From Rubripirellula sp. (GTDB taxonomy: Bacteria; Planctomycetota; Planctomycetia; Pirellulales; Pirellulaceae), in contig JAPKCI010000021.1 of NCBI GenBank assembly GCA_028823035.1, positions 1 through 47,293 of the forward strand: a stretch of DNA of 47,293 bases, in the 5' to 3' direction. Within the stretch, counting starts at the first letter, position 1; each line of letters starts with the position of its first letter. A program made the translations under genes and the position numbers. Shown piece by piece: positions 1-9,268 of this stretch. The notes under the pieces are model-generated. The model saw only the letters and a list, made by a program, of their open reading frames with translations, was not told where the DNA came from and searched no databases.

Positions 1-3000
1 TACCAGACGGTCTCGGTACCGTTTGTGATGAATACGAGTTCATTGGAGCTGACTGATGGGCAAGACAATGAAGCCAATGCTTATTGGTATCAACAACCGC
101 TGTTGATTAATGATAGCTCGCAATTCACCGTCGAGTTCACCTACCAAGCAAGCGGCGACGCGGCGGCAGACGGAATCACGTTCGCATTCCAGAAGGAAGG
201 CACCCAAGCACTCGGCGCAGCAGGCGGATCTTTAGGGTACGTAGGTATCACCGGTCCCACAGCAGCCTATCAGATCAATCTGTACGATGGACATGTTCGC
301 GGATCGAATTTCGTGATGACAAATAGTTCACAAGACTATCTTGTGACCGATCCCATTAACTTTAACAGCGGGAATCCAATTCAGGTTCAGCTGGTTTTCG
401 ATGCCGAGCAGCAGACCGTCATCGAAACCCTCACCGACGCGGTGCAGCAGACCAGTTTTACTCGCACCTATGATGGAGTCGATCTTGCGACGCTTCTGAG
501 CGAATCCGCCTACATTGGATTCACCGGGGGAGATGGTGGTGCTTCATCCACGCAAAATGTGTCGGACTTCAAATTTTGGCGGGGTGAACAAAACGATTCA
601 CCAATTCTCAGCGGATTTGGAGGTTGGCAATTTACGGGGCAACACCTGTTAACGCTCACCGGAGTGGATCCGTCATTGACTGACCAAACCGCTTTTGTTG
701 ACGGAATTAAAATCACACGTTCACCCGGCATCATCGCGGGGGACTTACGCTTGGTTTCGGGAGGAGCGGTTGGGACACCAGCCTCTCCTCTGAGCGTTCA
801 AGTCGGTGGGGAATTGGATGTGTATGCCACTGATGATCTGAATCTTTCGCATCAGTCCAGCAATAATCTTCGACTACACGCAATCTATTCCGGGGGTGAT
901 GCGACGATCGAAGCGCCCTTGTCCAATATTTTCGCGGTTGAAAATGAGTTCACTGGTTCAGTCACTGGGTTTGGAACTGATGGAAATGGTCAAAATTGGA
1001 TAGAAGATGCCGTGAACGGTTCTGCTACTTTCAGCAGTGGGAATCTGTTGATGGCAAATGAGGCTGCTCCGGTCGATGCCTCGGAAACTTGGCACAGCAC
1101 TGCAGCGACCCAATTCAATTCTCCGGGCACCGTCGAAAATCGATTCATTTCGAGTTTTGTGTACCAGAGCAGCAGTTCAGACGCAGCTTTGGAATTTGTA
1201 TTAGCTCCAGAGGGTTCCAATCTCACGACACTTGTTCAGACAGGAGACACGCAAGGTACCGACACCTTTGCGCTGGTGATCGAAACTCCATGTGAAGACT
1301 GCGCGACATCTCAGGCCATCGGCGTACGATTGGGTGAGCAACTGCAAACGATTGCGGTGCCTGACGACATTGGACTCGGATCAGGCGATCCAATCCAGGT
1401 CGTGATGATCTACGAAACGCTCACAAAAACAGTTTCGGTCACATTGAAGAATGCAGGTAATTCCTTTACCAGTGACGTGACGGATGTTGATTTGCTCAAA
1501 CTTCTGGGAACTAACAGAGCCCAATTGGGTTTCGTAGCGCAAGGTAATGGTCAAGCTTCGAGCCAGACCATCAGCGGTTTCAATTTTGTTTATGGTGCGC
1601 CAACGATTGAAGCTTATGAATTGGAAATAACCTCGGGCCTACAAATTGGTGGAACCAATACGCCTGTCCGAATCCTAGTTCTGGGTGATGTTCGGGCTGT
1701 TGCTCCCAATGGTGTTTACCTTGCACAAATTGATGGGGACCTTCTGGTGGATTCGGTCAATAGTGATGGTACGGTCCAACTTGCAGCTCCCTTAGGTTCC
1801 GTTGCTGGTGCGGGTTCCTCCAATCCCGCAGATTCGATCCTTCTGTTGGGTGCCGAAGGAAGTGCTGCTGATAACGTGCCGAGGATTCAGGCTGGTCAGC
1901 TTCGGTTGAGTAGTTTGAATCATATCGGAGCAGTTGATACTGAGTTGGAAATCGGAGTTTCCAGTCTCGCTGCCACGACTGTGCTTGGTGACATTCATTT
2001 GGCCCAGTTCGGGAACCTGTCGGTTGATGGGGGAGTTCAGGCAGGTGGTGCTGTTCGCTTGACTGGAGACTCGCACATCTCGGTCAGTTCGGCAATTCAA
2101 GCCGATCAGGAAGTAGATTTGAAGTCCAATGGCGGAACTGGCAATCTGCATCTACTGCCCAACGCACACGTTGCTTCGGCCAACGGACTTGTCAACTTGT
2201 CTGCCGATGGTGTTGTGGTTGCCGAGTTGGGCTCCCGATTGGAGAGTTCGGATCATGTGACTGTTGCTACCGGTTCCGCCGCCCTGGACGCGGCAAATCC
2301 CCATCGTATTCGGTTGCTTGGATCCATCACTGGTGGGCAACTTCAATTGACCACTGGATCCGAGAATGATTCGGCGAAACTGTCCATTACGGATTTGATT
2401 GGGATGGCCGGCAACCCGCTCGCTGTGACGATCAGTCAGTTTGAAACGCTGCACCTTGACGATGTGAGATCAAGCACTGGTAGAGCCTATACAGCCTTGC
2501 AGGATCGCATTAACACCGATGTTGCAGAAGTGCAGCTTGGTGAGGTGCGGTCTGTCGTGATGAACCTCGGTTCGGGTGATGATAGTTTCCAGTCTCAATC
2601 ACTGAGCGTTTTGAATTCATTGGAAATGCATGGGAATGGCGGAGTCGATCATTTTGATATGGCTGCTTTTAGTGGCGGTGCAGGTTTGGCAGTGAAAGTT
2701 GTGGGCGGGGAACATGATGATCAACTGCTGGTCGATGGCCTCGGAACTCCTTTATGGATGGTCGATGGTGCTGTGCATGCAGGTGATCTGCATATTGATC
2801 ACAGCGACGTTGAAAAGGTGTTGCTGCAAAACGCGGTGCAGGGGCTCTCGTCAGAACAAGTTCAGCAACTGGAATTCGATGCCCTCGCTTTCCCCGAAGA
2901 CCGACTATTGCTGCTTGGAACTGCTGGTGAAGAAGACTGGTTCGTGGGTTTCAGTTCCGATGGAATCCAAGTGGATGGCATGTGGAATGGAACGGAGTAC

Positions 3001-3912
3001 CTGCGACATCGTTTTAATGCGATGGAGTACGGTGAAGTTGTTTTTGAATTGTTGGGCGGAGACGACAGTTTGCTCGTCAATGGCGTGTCCAGCCATAACG
3101 TGATTGTTGATGGTGCCAAGGGAAATGATTGGATTTACATTAATGAATCTGATGCGATGATCACGGACTTACTTGGCAATAATTTCATCACAACCGGAGC
3201 GGGTTTGGATGAGATCCATACAGGCCCGGGAAAAGATAAGATCAATGCGGGCGATGGGCAGAATGTGATCCATGACGCTGGCGGCATGAATTGGATTGTG
3301 ACTGGCAAGGATGATGACAGTATTTATCACGAAAATTCAGATGACTTCATTTCTGCATCTGGCGGCGTCAATGAAATCTGGTTGAACGGTGTTCTTCAAG
3401 GTTGGCACAATGCAGCGAAAGCAACGGATGTTAACCGCGATTCAAATACTACTCCGCTGGATGTGCTTCTCATTATCAATAAGTTGGCCGTTCTTGACGC
3501 AGTCAGTGACGACGGTCGTTACTTCTTCTCGGGTTCCGCTGATAGTCTCAGCAAACTTTACGATGTGAATGGTGATGGATACATGTCGACGCTTGACTGT
3601 TTGTTCGTGCTGAATGAGTTGGGTCAATCAGGGAATGGCGGCGAAGGAGAAGGCTGGCTGGATTTTGTGCGGGTCGATGCCCCCATCGATGACAAGGATC
3701 GCGAAACGGATGAGTGTTTTGCCAACTGGGATGAACTGATGCCGCTCTTGATTGCACCACCGCAGAGCCAAAGTGATCTGCTTCAAGCATGGGAACAGGA
3801 AGATCGTCGTCGAAGGGTAGAGCTGGAATCAATACTTGCAGACATGGAGCAGTCGGCCGATGAGGAAGTGGGGTTGGAATCACTGCAATCAACTCTGATG
3901 CGATCGCCCTGA
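1..3912 (+). CDS. Giant secreted surface protein, 5'-truncated: L-type lectin-like domains, RTX-like repeats, dockerin-like C-terminus
   Basis: The frame is open to the left window edge, so the N-terminus and signal peptide lie outside; 1303 residues are visible. Residues about 1-195 resemble a bacterial L-type lectin beta-sandwich (motifs AYWYQQPLL, DGITFAFQ, YIGFTGGDGG). A more diverged second copy runs about 314-537 (IGFxxxxGxASSQTISGFNF pattern repeats the end of copy one). Residues about 1041-1130 hold glycine/aspartate-rich, hemolysin-type calcium-binding-like repeats (GAGLDEIHTGPGKDKINAGDG). Two EF-hand-like loops, DVNRDSNTTPLD near residue 1143 and DVNGDGYMSTLD near 1188, form a dockerin type I-like module, followed by an acidic, partly coiled tail. 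Such proteins are common in planctomycetes and probably bind extracellular glycans or attach to the cell surface with calcium; the ligand is unknown. The start at base 25 (GTG) is only an internal codon. Confidence 0.85.
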   Translation, partial: YQTVSVPFVMNTSSLELTDGQDNEANAYWYQQPLLINDSSQFTVEFTYQASGDAAADGITFAFQKEGTQALGAAGGSLGYVGITGPTAAYQINLYDGHVRGSNFVMTNSSQDYLVTDPINFNSGNPIQVQLVFDAEQQTVIETLTDAVQQTSFTRTYDGVDLATLLSESAYIGFTGGDGGASSTQNVSDFKFWRGEQNDSPILSGFGGWQFTGQHLLTLTGVDPSLTDQTAFVDGIKITRSPGIIAGDLRLVSGGAVGTPASPLSVQVGGELDVYATDDLNLSHQSSNNLRLHAIYSGGDATIEAPLSNIFAVENEFTGSVTGFGTDGNGQNWIEDAVNGSATFSSGNLLMANEAAPVDASETWHSTAATQFNSPGTVENRFISSFVYQSSSSDAALEFVLAPEGSNLTTLVQTGDTQGTDTFALVIETPCEDCATSQAIGVRLGEQLQTIAVPDDIGLGSGDPIQVVMIYETLTKTVSVTLKNAGNSFTSDVTDVDLLKLLGTNRAQLGFVAQGNGQASSQTISGFNFVYGAPTIEAYELEITSGLQIGGTNTPVRILVLGDVRAVAPNGVYLAQIDGDLLVDSVNSDGTVQLAAPLGSVAGAGSSNPADSILLLGAEGSAADNVPRIQAGQLRLSSLNHIGAVDTELEIGVSSLAATTVLGDIHLAQFGNLSVDGGVQAGGAVRLTGDSHISVSSAIQADQEVDLKSNGGTGNLHLLPNAHVASANGLVNLSADGVVVAELGSRLESSDHVTVATGSAALDAANPHRIRLLGSITGGQLQLTTGSENDSAKLSITDLIGMAGNPLAVTISQFETLHLDDVRSSTGRAYTALQDRINTDVAEVQLGEVRSVVMNLGSGDDSFQSQSLSVLNSLEMHGNGGVDHFDMAAFSGGAGLAVKVVGGEHDDQLLVDGLGTPLWMVDGAVHAGDLHIDHSDVEKVLLQNAVQGLSSEQVQQLEFDALAFPEDRLLLLGTAGEEDWFVGFSSDGIQVDGMWNGTEYLRHRFNAMEYGEVVFELLGGDDSLLVNGVSSHNVIVDGAKGNDWIYINESDAMITDLLGNNFITTGAGLDEIHTGPGKDKINAGDGQNVIHDAGGMNWIVTGKDDDSIYHENSDDFISASGGVNEIWLNGVLQGWHNAAKATDVNRDSNTTPLDVLLIINKLAVLDAVSDDGRYFFSGSADSLSKLYDVNGDGYMSTLDCLFVLNELGQSGNGGEGEGWLDFVRVDAPIDDKDRETDECFANWDELMPLLIAPPQSQSDLLQAWEQEDRRRRVELESILADMEQSADEEVGLESLQSTLMRSP

Positions 3913-4312
3913 GTCCCCCCCCAAAAAAAATGAGCGGAATGGCATCGTTGAACTCGATGCGAAACAACGCAGGTATTCGCCGTGCTAATTGATCGGAGCC
4001 TGCGTCGTCTCTCGTGGAATGCAACAGGCCGGTGTTTTTTTCGGGTTTGGTCAAGAGCATCATTGCTGATACAGCATGCAGGATTGAGAATCCTGATTCT
4101 GCATGAATGATGAACGCTTGCGTACAACCAATTTGATTGGGCTGGTTTCAGTCGCGTTCTGAGTCTTGTGAACGCAGAGGACTTTTTTGCATTCTCGCTC
4201 TGGTCGGCTCGGAACGTTGCTCGCTCGGTGGGGTTTGATGGGTGACAATGAGTACTGAATGGTTCCATCACTGTTCCTTTGTTTTCTCCAACCGCAAGAG
4301 AATCGACTGGTT
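3913..4312. other. Intergenic stretch with a nested inverted repeat
   Basis: This 400 bp has no convincing gene. Just after the stop codon is a run of eight C followed by eight A. An inverted repeat CATGCAG (4075-4081) / CTGCATG (4099-4105) encloses a smaller hairpin GGATT-gag-AATCC (4081-4093). It has no T-run, so it is not a clear terminator. Open frames on the minus strand here are shadows with no recognisable content. Confidence 0.4.
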
Positions 4313-6277
4313 ATGAATAAGTCGCTTTGCCTGATCCTTTTCATGTTCCTGTTTCCATTGAGTGACTTGGCCTTTGCGCAAAGAGGATTTGGGGGAGGAT
4401 TTCGGGGTGGATTCGGCGGCGGTTCTGGCGAACGCATCGCGCCCGAAGACTTGAAGTTCGAGATGGGGGTTGCGGCGATCCCTGATCTGAAAATGTTTGC
4501 CAAATTATCCTACAAGGGAACGGATGTTGGACGGGATCCTTATTTGGCAAATTTGCAGTATGTCAAGTTCCTGATCGAGAACCCGGAGTCTGAGAACGCA
4601 GCGCTGTATTTCATGAATACGGGCAACTACCGCGCACACCCGCCCTACATGGGCATGGTCGGCATGAACAGTCGTGGTGCGATCCGTGGTGCGATTTCTT
4701 TTCAACCGCGAATGAAGGACTCGAATGGCGGTTCGGGTTTGTATGTTTTCGACTTCCAGCCAAACGATGCGTTTCCATTCGAGACGATCAAGTACGTCCG
4801 TGACACACTGGTTGCTGGTGCACCTTTTCTCAAAGGCCAGTTGGCATATCATCCACTGCGCGGTGGCATGGCTCGTTACGAAGCCGATAAGTCCAAGTAC
4901 GAAGCCTCCGACGTTGCAGTGCACCTCGATGCTGATCTCTACGGCAACATTGGATTTTTGCCACTGAATGTTGGCGAGTCGTTTGGTCTGCTTCGAGTGA
5001 TGGGCAACGAGACACGATCTTCGCCACGTGACATCGTCATTTGTCGAACGCTGCCCAATCAAATGCCACGCGTCGCCGGCGTCATTTCTGAAGAGCGACA
5101 AACGCCACTTTCGCATGTCAATCTGCGGTGTGTGCAGGACCGTGTACCAAATGCCTATGTGGCTAATGCGATGAATCAATCAGCGATCAAATCACTGGTT
5201 GGAAAACTCGTCCGCTATTCCGTCACCTCCGACGGGTATTCTCTGCGTGAAGCTACCAAGAAAGAAGTGGATGAACACTTTAGTAACTCCCGACCAAGTG
5301 AACCTTTGGTGCCTTCAAGGGACCTTTCTGTTACGGAAATCAAGCCTTTGCAAGATGTCAGTTTTCAGAATGCAACCAGTGTCGGTGCGAAAGCATCCAA
5401 TCTGGCGACCATGCACACCTTTGGGTTTCCTGCTGGAATGATTCCCGATGGGTTTGTGGTTCCATTTTCGTTCTACGATGATTTCATGAAACGGAATGGA
5501 CTCTACGCTAACGTGGATGCCATGCTGGGCAATGCAGAGTTTCAGCAAGATCGGGACGTGCAGCAGAGCATGCTGAAAGAACTTCGTGAACAGATCGAAC
5601 AGGGAACGATGTCCGAACCGATGATGGCGGCCCTTCAAAAGGTTCAGAGTTCGTTTCCGCCTGGAACGGCTATTCGATGCCGCTCGAGCACTAACAATGA
5701 AGACTTGGCAGGCTTCAGTGGTGCCGGTTTGTACGATTCTTTCACACACAAGCCCGATGAGGGACATCTGTCCAACTCCATCAAGCAGGTCTATGCCAGT
5801 CTTTGGAATTTCCGAGCGTTTGAGGAACGCGAATTTTATCGAGTTGACCACAAACTGACGGCCATGGGAGTGCTGCTGCACGCCAATTTCAAGAGTGAGC
5901 AGGCCAACGGCGTGGTTGTGACGGATGATGTCCTGTATGAATCTCAGGGCAACTATTACGTGAATACCCAGGTTGGTGAGGATTTGGTTACCAATCCAGA
6001 TGCTGAATCTTCTCCTGAGGAAATTCTGCTTGGGTGGTGGAAAGAGGATGGCCATCAAGTTGTTCGTCGCTCAACCGATGCCGCCGAAGGTGAGACTTTG
6101 CTTAGTGATGAGCACATTGCCGATTTGCGAGACCGACTGGCAAAGATTCATGGAAAATTTCGGAAGCTTTACGGCGTTGGAGAGGATGATCAGTTCGCCA
6201 TGGAGATCGAGTTCAAAATTTCAAAAGACGGAAAACTTGTGATCAAACAAGCACGACCCTGGGTCTTTGCTGACTGA
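4313..6277 (+). CDS. Secreted PEP/pyruvate-binding (dikinase-like) domain protein
   Basis: 654 residues from the ATG at 4313, which gives a clean signal peptide (MNKSLCLILFMFLFPLSDLA, cut near FAQ); an upstream in-frame start at 4259 would put 18 polar residues before it. A glycine/arginine-rich linker follows. Around residue 268 is TPLSHVNLR, like the phosphohistidine site of PEP synthases and glucan water dikinases. Residues about 357-654 match the PPDK N-terminal ATP-binding domain: VGAKASNLATM, RCRSSTNNEDLAGFSGAGLY, and the terminal VIKQARPW. The order, histidine domain first and ATP-grasp-like domain last, is that of alpha-glucan water dikinase rather than PEP synthase. An exported dikinase is odd because ATP should be scarce outside the cytoplasm; it may act on another phosphate donor or only bind ligand. 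Real activity is unknown. Confidence 0.8.
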   Translation: MNKSLCLILFMFLFPLSDLAFAQRGFGGGFRGGFGGGSGERIAPEDLKFEMGVAAIPDLKMFAKLSYKGTDVGRDPYLANLQYVKFLIENPESENAALYFMNTGNYRAHPPYMGMVGMNSRGAIRGAISFQPRMKDSNGGSGLYVFDFQPNDAFPFETIKYVRDTLVAGAPFLKGQLAYHPLRGGMARYEADKSKYEASDVAVHLDADLYGNIGFLPLNVGESFGLLRVMGNETRSSPRDIVICRTLPNQMPRVAGVISEERQTPLSHVNLRCVQDRVPNAYVANAMNQSAIKSLVGKLVRYSVTSDGYSLREATKKEVDEHFSNSRPSEPLVPSRDLSVTEIKPLQDVSFQNATSVGAKASNLATMHTFGFPAGMIPDGFVVPFSFYDDFMKRNGLYANVDAMLGNAEFQQDRDVQQSMLKELREQIEQGTMSEPMMAALQKVQSSFPPGTAIRCRSSTNNEDLAGFSGAGLYDSFTHKPDEGHLSNSIKQVYASLWNFRAFEEREFYRVDHKLTAMGVLLHANFKSEQANGVVVTDDVLYESQGNYYVNTQVGEDLVTNPDAESSPEEILLGWWKEDGHQVVRRSTDAAEGETLLSDEHIADLRDRLAKIHGKFRKLYGVGEDDQFAMEIEFKISKDGKLVIKQARPWVFAD

Positions 6278-6772
6278 TTCCCCTGCAAGTCTGGTGTGCC
6301 CGAAGCCGATCGGTTGAAAACCGCACCCGTCAGTGTCTCCAGGTCCAGCCCAACCACTTTTCTGTTCAGCGGTCCAACTCTTGAATGGGAAAAATCCTTC
6401 AAAGGTTCCATCAATCGTTGGCTTGTTGCGCTGAATCTTCTGATTCCAAGTTGGAAACAGACTCGCAGAATTCTGATTTCGAAATTGCTGCCGCACACAG
6501 GTGCTGAAGGTCATCGCAATATTCATCCCACTTAGTCGTTTGTTTCAAAATGAAACGAGTTGCTCAGAATGGGATTGCGTGAAGGCAGTGTACGCATGTG
6601 TTCATTGCTTTGGCAGTTTGGCTTTATTGCCAACGAAAATCGCTGTTTCGGGTCCTCGGCAGAGATGGAACTGTGGCGAGATTACACATGGCATCTGATT
6701 TGCGTTGTATCGCAAGTGAAAGCATTTGTGCTTTGCACATTGTTCTGTGTTCCCTGATTTAGGATCTGATTC
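6278..6772. other. Intergenic leader upstream of the repeat protein
   Basis: 495 bp without a convincing gene. Two small hairpins are visible: GTTTCA-AAA-TGAAAC (6542-6556) and AAAGCA-TTTG-TGCTTT (6719-6734). The second lies 38 bp before the next start codon and could be in its 5' leader. No clear promoter boxes were found. Short open frames here overlap each other in several frames and show no protein-like pattern. Confidence 0.4.
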
Positions 6773-7753
6773 ATGATTGTTGTTAGCCGTTTAAGTATGT
6801 TCCTATCCTGTTGCCTCTTCGTTTTTTTCAGTGCTTCCTCGGATGCTACTGCTGCAAACAACCACAACTCAACTCGATCGAATAGGAATAACAAATCTAT
6901 GGATTCCGGATCGGACCAGGGAGGTTCGGGAACCGTAAGAGGAAATGGAACCGTCAAGTTTTTTAATGATTCCAAGGGTTTTGGATTTTCAGTGGCGGAT
7001 CAGGGAGGCTCGGGAACCGTACGAGGAAATGGAACCGTCAAGTTTTTTAATGATTCCAAGGGTTTTGGATTTTCGGTGGCGGATCAGGGAGGCTCGGGAA
7101 CCGTACGAGGAAATGGAACCGTCAAGTTTTTTAATGATTCCAAAGGATTTGGATTTTCGGTGGCGGATCAGGAAGGCTCAGGAACGCTTCGGAACAATGA
7201 TCCAATTCCCGGAATCGATGTCATTGTTGAGAAAGATCCAGAGGATAATCCCGCTCTCGAAAATTCGGTTGCCATGCTCTACTACCAGTTTCTGCTGGAA
7301 GGTGCCAGCGATTCCGAGGCGATCGAATATGGGCTGATTGCGGCTCTCATGGGTGATAGCGATTCAGAGGCGATCGAATACGGGCTGAGTGCGGCTCTCA
7401 TGGGTGAGACGCCGGAAGATCAACCTGTCGATTTAGATGACAAAATAGTGCGTAAGAAACCAGGACGCGTCGGAGATGGTGCTGATCTCGACTGTGATTG
7501 CTACGTGCGTAAGAAACCAGGACGCGTCGGAGATGGTGCTGATCTCGACGGCGGGTCTGGAAACAATGGCTCCGGGACGCTTCGAAATAATGATCCGATC
7601 CCTGGTATCGATGTCATCGTAGAGAAGGACCCTGAAGAGAATAATTCACTTGATAACTCACCGGTCATGATGCTCAACGAAATGCTCAATGCAGGTTACA
7701 GCCAAGCCGAAGTGGTTGAGTTTGCCTTGGCAACAGGACTGATTGGACAGTGA
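6773..7753 (+). CDS. Secreted repeat protein with three cold-shock-like peptides and larger internal duplications
   Basis: 326 residues; ATG preceded by AGGA eight bases upstream. Residues 1-27 are a signal peptide ending in ATA. Residues 48-131 are three near-identical 28-residue copies containing GNGTVKFFNDSKGFGF, which is very close to the first two strands and RNP1 motif (KGFGF) of CspA-type cold-shock domains, but the RNP2 half (VFVHF) is absent. The rest is also duplicated: a unit of about 60 residues beginning GSGTLRNNDPIPGIDVIVEK occurs near 135 and near 266 and ends in related helices (EAIEYGLIAALMG and EVVEFALATGLIG); SDSEAIEYGL is tandemly doubled; VRKKPGRVGDGADLD appears at 226-240 and 245-259, with 45 identical bases. 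DNA of the copies is nearly identical, so duplication is recent. Function is unknown; nucleic-acid binding is unlikely for an exported half-domain. Confidence 0.75.
   Translation: MIVVSRLSMFLSCCLFVFFSASSDATAANNHNSTRSNRNNKSMDSGSDQGGSGTVRGNGTVKFFNDSKGFGFSVADQGGSGTVRGNGTVKFFNDSKGFGFSVADQGGSGTVRGNGTVKFFNDSKGFGFSVADQEGSGTLRNNDPIPGIDVIVEKDPEDNPALENSVAMLYYQFLLEGASDSEAIEYGLIAALMGDSDSEAIEYGLSAALMGETPEDQPVDLDDKIVRKKPGRVGDGADLDCDCYVRKKPGRVGDGADLDGGSGNNGSGTLRNNDPIPGIDVIVEKDPEENNSLDNSPVMMLNEMLNAGYSQAEVVEFALATGLIGQ
6914..7165 (+). repeat. 84-bp tandem repeat, three copies, coding
   Basis: Copies start at 6914, 6998 and 7082 and differ by only a few silent or near-silent bases. A partial fourth begins at 7166 (GATCAGGAAGGCTC). 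The period is a multiple of three, so the reading frame is kept. Confidence 0.95.
7307..7408 (+). repeat. 51-bp coding tandem repeat, two copies
   Basis: Copies at 7307-7357 and 7358-7408 encode SDSEAIEYGL(I/S)AALMG. They differ at a handful of bases. The frame is kept. Confidence 0.85.
7448..7549 (+). repeat. 45-bp direct repeat at 57-bp spacing, coding
   Basis: 7448-7492 and 7505-7549 are identical over 45 bases and encode VRKKPGRVGDGADLD twice, separated by a short CDCY linker. Confidence 0.9.
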
Positions 7754-7907
7754 GACTGGCTGTTGAAGTCAATCTCGGTGGCTCGTGCGTTTTGACTGCG
7801 ATGGATGTTTGGGTGGTCACCATCCTGAGTATCTGGTCGTACAGAGGATATCTGCCAGTGGCTGGGTTGCACGTAAATGGTAACTCAGCGGAACGGGACT
7901 GGTAGCT

Positions 7908-7943
7908 CGGTTTAGCGGAAGGGATTTCGGCTAAACCGTTTTT
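7908..7943 (+). terminator. Rho-independent terminator
   Basis: Stem CGGTTTAG (7908-7915) pairs with CTAAACCG (7931-7938) across a 15-base loop and is followed by five T. It lies between the convergent genes ending at 7753 (+) and 7970 (-) and is oriented for the plus-strand gene. Confidence 0.75.
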
Positions 7944-7969
7944 GAGGTGATTCTCTTCGCCAATGGAGA

Positions 7970-9085
7970 TTATGATTTTAGAATCTGGTCGAACAAAGGC
8001 GCGGCAACACGTCCGTGCCATCGGTGTTCTCCCTGGAATTTGTCGAAATGCAAATTGTGCAATTCTCCGGCAGCTTTGTAGACGCGTCGCAAACGCTCAC
8101 GGAATATTTCGTCCCAAATCGGCACAATCAGGCGGTCTGCTGAGCCGGTTTCCCAGACGACAGGACGCGGCGCGATCAGGCCACCGATTTCGGCGTAGTC
8201 ACCATATTGCAATAGTCCAGGGATAATCTGCGACCCACAACTGTGACGCAGGGAAAGTCGCTCTTGCATCAAATTTAATGCTCCGCTGATCGCTGACACG
8301 CGGATGCGCTGGTCGATTGCACTGACCAGCATCGCCATTCGGCCTCCGTATGAAAGACCGGCGCAACCGATGCCGGCTGGCTTTAAAGCTGATTGTTGTT
8401 CCAGAAGGCTGATGGTCCAACGCAGGTCGCGCAGGTTGGATGTGATCGGTAGGCGACCCAACCCCTGCATTCTCACAAACGTAACAGCGCAGGGATCTTT
8501 GCCACCGTAACGTTCTGAATCGACACGCCGGCCAAATGGGATCATGCAGGGAGCTGCCACTAAATAGCCACGACGCACAAACTGCAAGCCGTAGTCGTAG
8601 TTGGATTTCTCGATGTGCATTGCAGCCTCTGGCAGGTCTCGACGACCCACGACTGCATCATGCCCCAGGGGACCATGCCCGTGAATGCACAGAACACCGG
8701 GAAGCGGCGTGGACACGGGGGCTTTGGGCTTCAGCAGATAAACCGGTAACGATGGGATTCCATCCGCCGCGAGAAGCAGATCAAGTCGCGTGTGGTCCTC
8801 AAATTCCTCGTGACCCAGTTCGGTGACGGACCAATCGGCAGGAGGCGTTGAGTCACCGAGCAATTGGTTCAACTTTTTGCGGAATGTCTGCTGCCATTCC
8901 TCGAATTCGGATTTACTGGTCCCTTGAAATTGCATCGACAGATTCGCACGTTTCATCGCTGCGACAATATCACGATGGACGTGCAGGTCGGTATCATCGG
9001 CGATAAGGCTCTTTGCGGGGACCATCGCGGTAGATCCAGCCATCCAAAATATCTGTTTCAGAAATTGCCGTTTACTCAAAGGCAT
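7970..9085 (-). CDS. Exported alpha/beta hydrolase (acetyl xylan esterase / dienelactone hydrolase-like)
   Basis: 371 residues; ATG preceded on its strand by GAGGAA about six bases away. The N-terminus SKRQFLKQ followed by a hydrophobic run and AxA-like site resembles a Tat signal with KR in place of RR. The alpha/beta hydrolase core is clear: oxyanion region CIHGHG near residue 134-138, nucleophile motif GLSYGG with Ser245, likely acid Asp317 (TGSADRLIVP) and His354 or His357 (GEHRWHG). This arrangement fits the large planctomycete group of secreted esterases that remove acyl groups from polysaccharides; the true substrate cannot be read. It is first of three minus-strand genes at 7.9-10.6 kb, but the 183-bp gap to the next suggests separate transcription. 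Confidence 0.8.
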   Translation of the reverse strand: MPLSKRQFLKQIFWMAGSTAMVPAKSLIADDTDLHVHRDIVAAMKRANLSMQFQGTSKSEFEEWQQTFRKKLNQLLGDSTPPADWSVTELGHEEFEDHTRLDLLLAADGIPSLPVYLLKPKAPVSTPLPGVLCIHGHGPLGHDAVVGRRDLPEAAMHIEKSNYDYGLQFVRRGYLVAAPCMIPFGRRVDSERYGGKDPCAVTFVRMQGLGRLPITSNLRDLRWTISLLEQQSALKPAGIGCAGLSYGGRMAMLVSAIDQRIRVSAISGALNLMQERLSLRHSCGSQIIPGLLQYGDYAEIGGLIAPRPVVWETGSADRLIVPIWDEIFRERLRRVYKAAGELHNLHFDKFQGEHRWHGRVAAPLFDQILKS

Positions 9086-9268
9086 TTGGATTCCTCATTC
9101 CAGTTCTTGAAATTTTCGTGTGAGCCAGGCGAACGTGGAAGCGTCACGAGTTGTGCTTTTCACACATGGATCATAACCGACGCATCACTGCTCAGCAGGC
9201 TCAGACTTGGTTCGCATGAGATGACCTGTTGCATGACAGGAATACCGTTGGGTGTACCGAGTTACGAA

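Noticed and set aside
3912-3932. Run of eight C then eight A after the first gene
   Set aside because: Without a hairpin it is not a terminator, and homopolymer length may be a sequencing artefact.
3548-4503. Several long minus-strand frames across the 3913-4312 gap
   Set aside because: They run into both neighbouring genes in shadow frames, show low-complexity Arg/Ser/Pro content and have no ribosome site.
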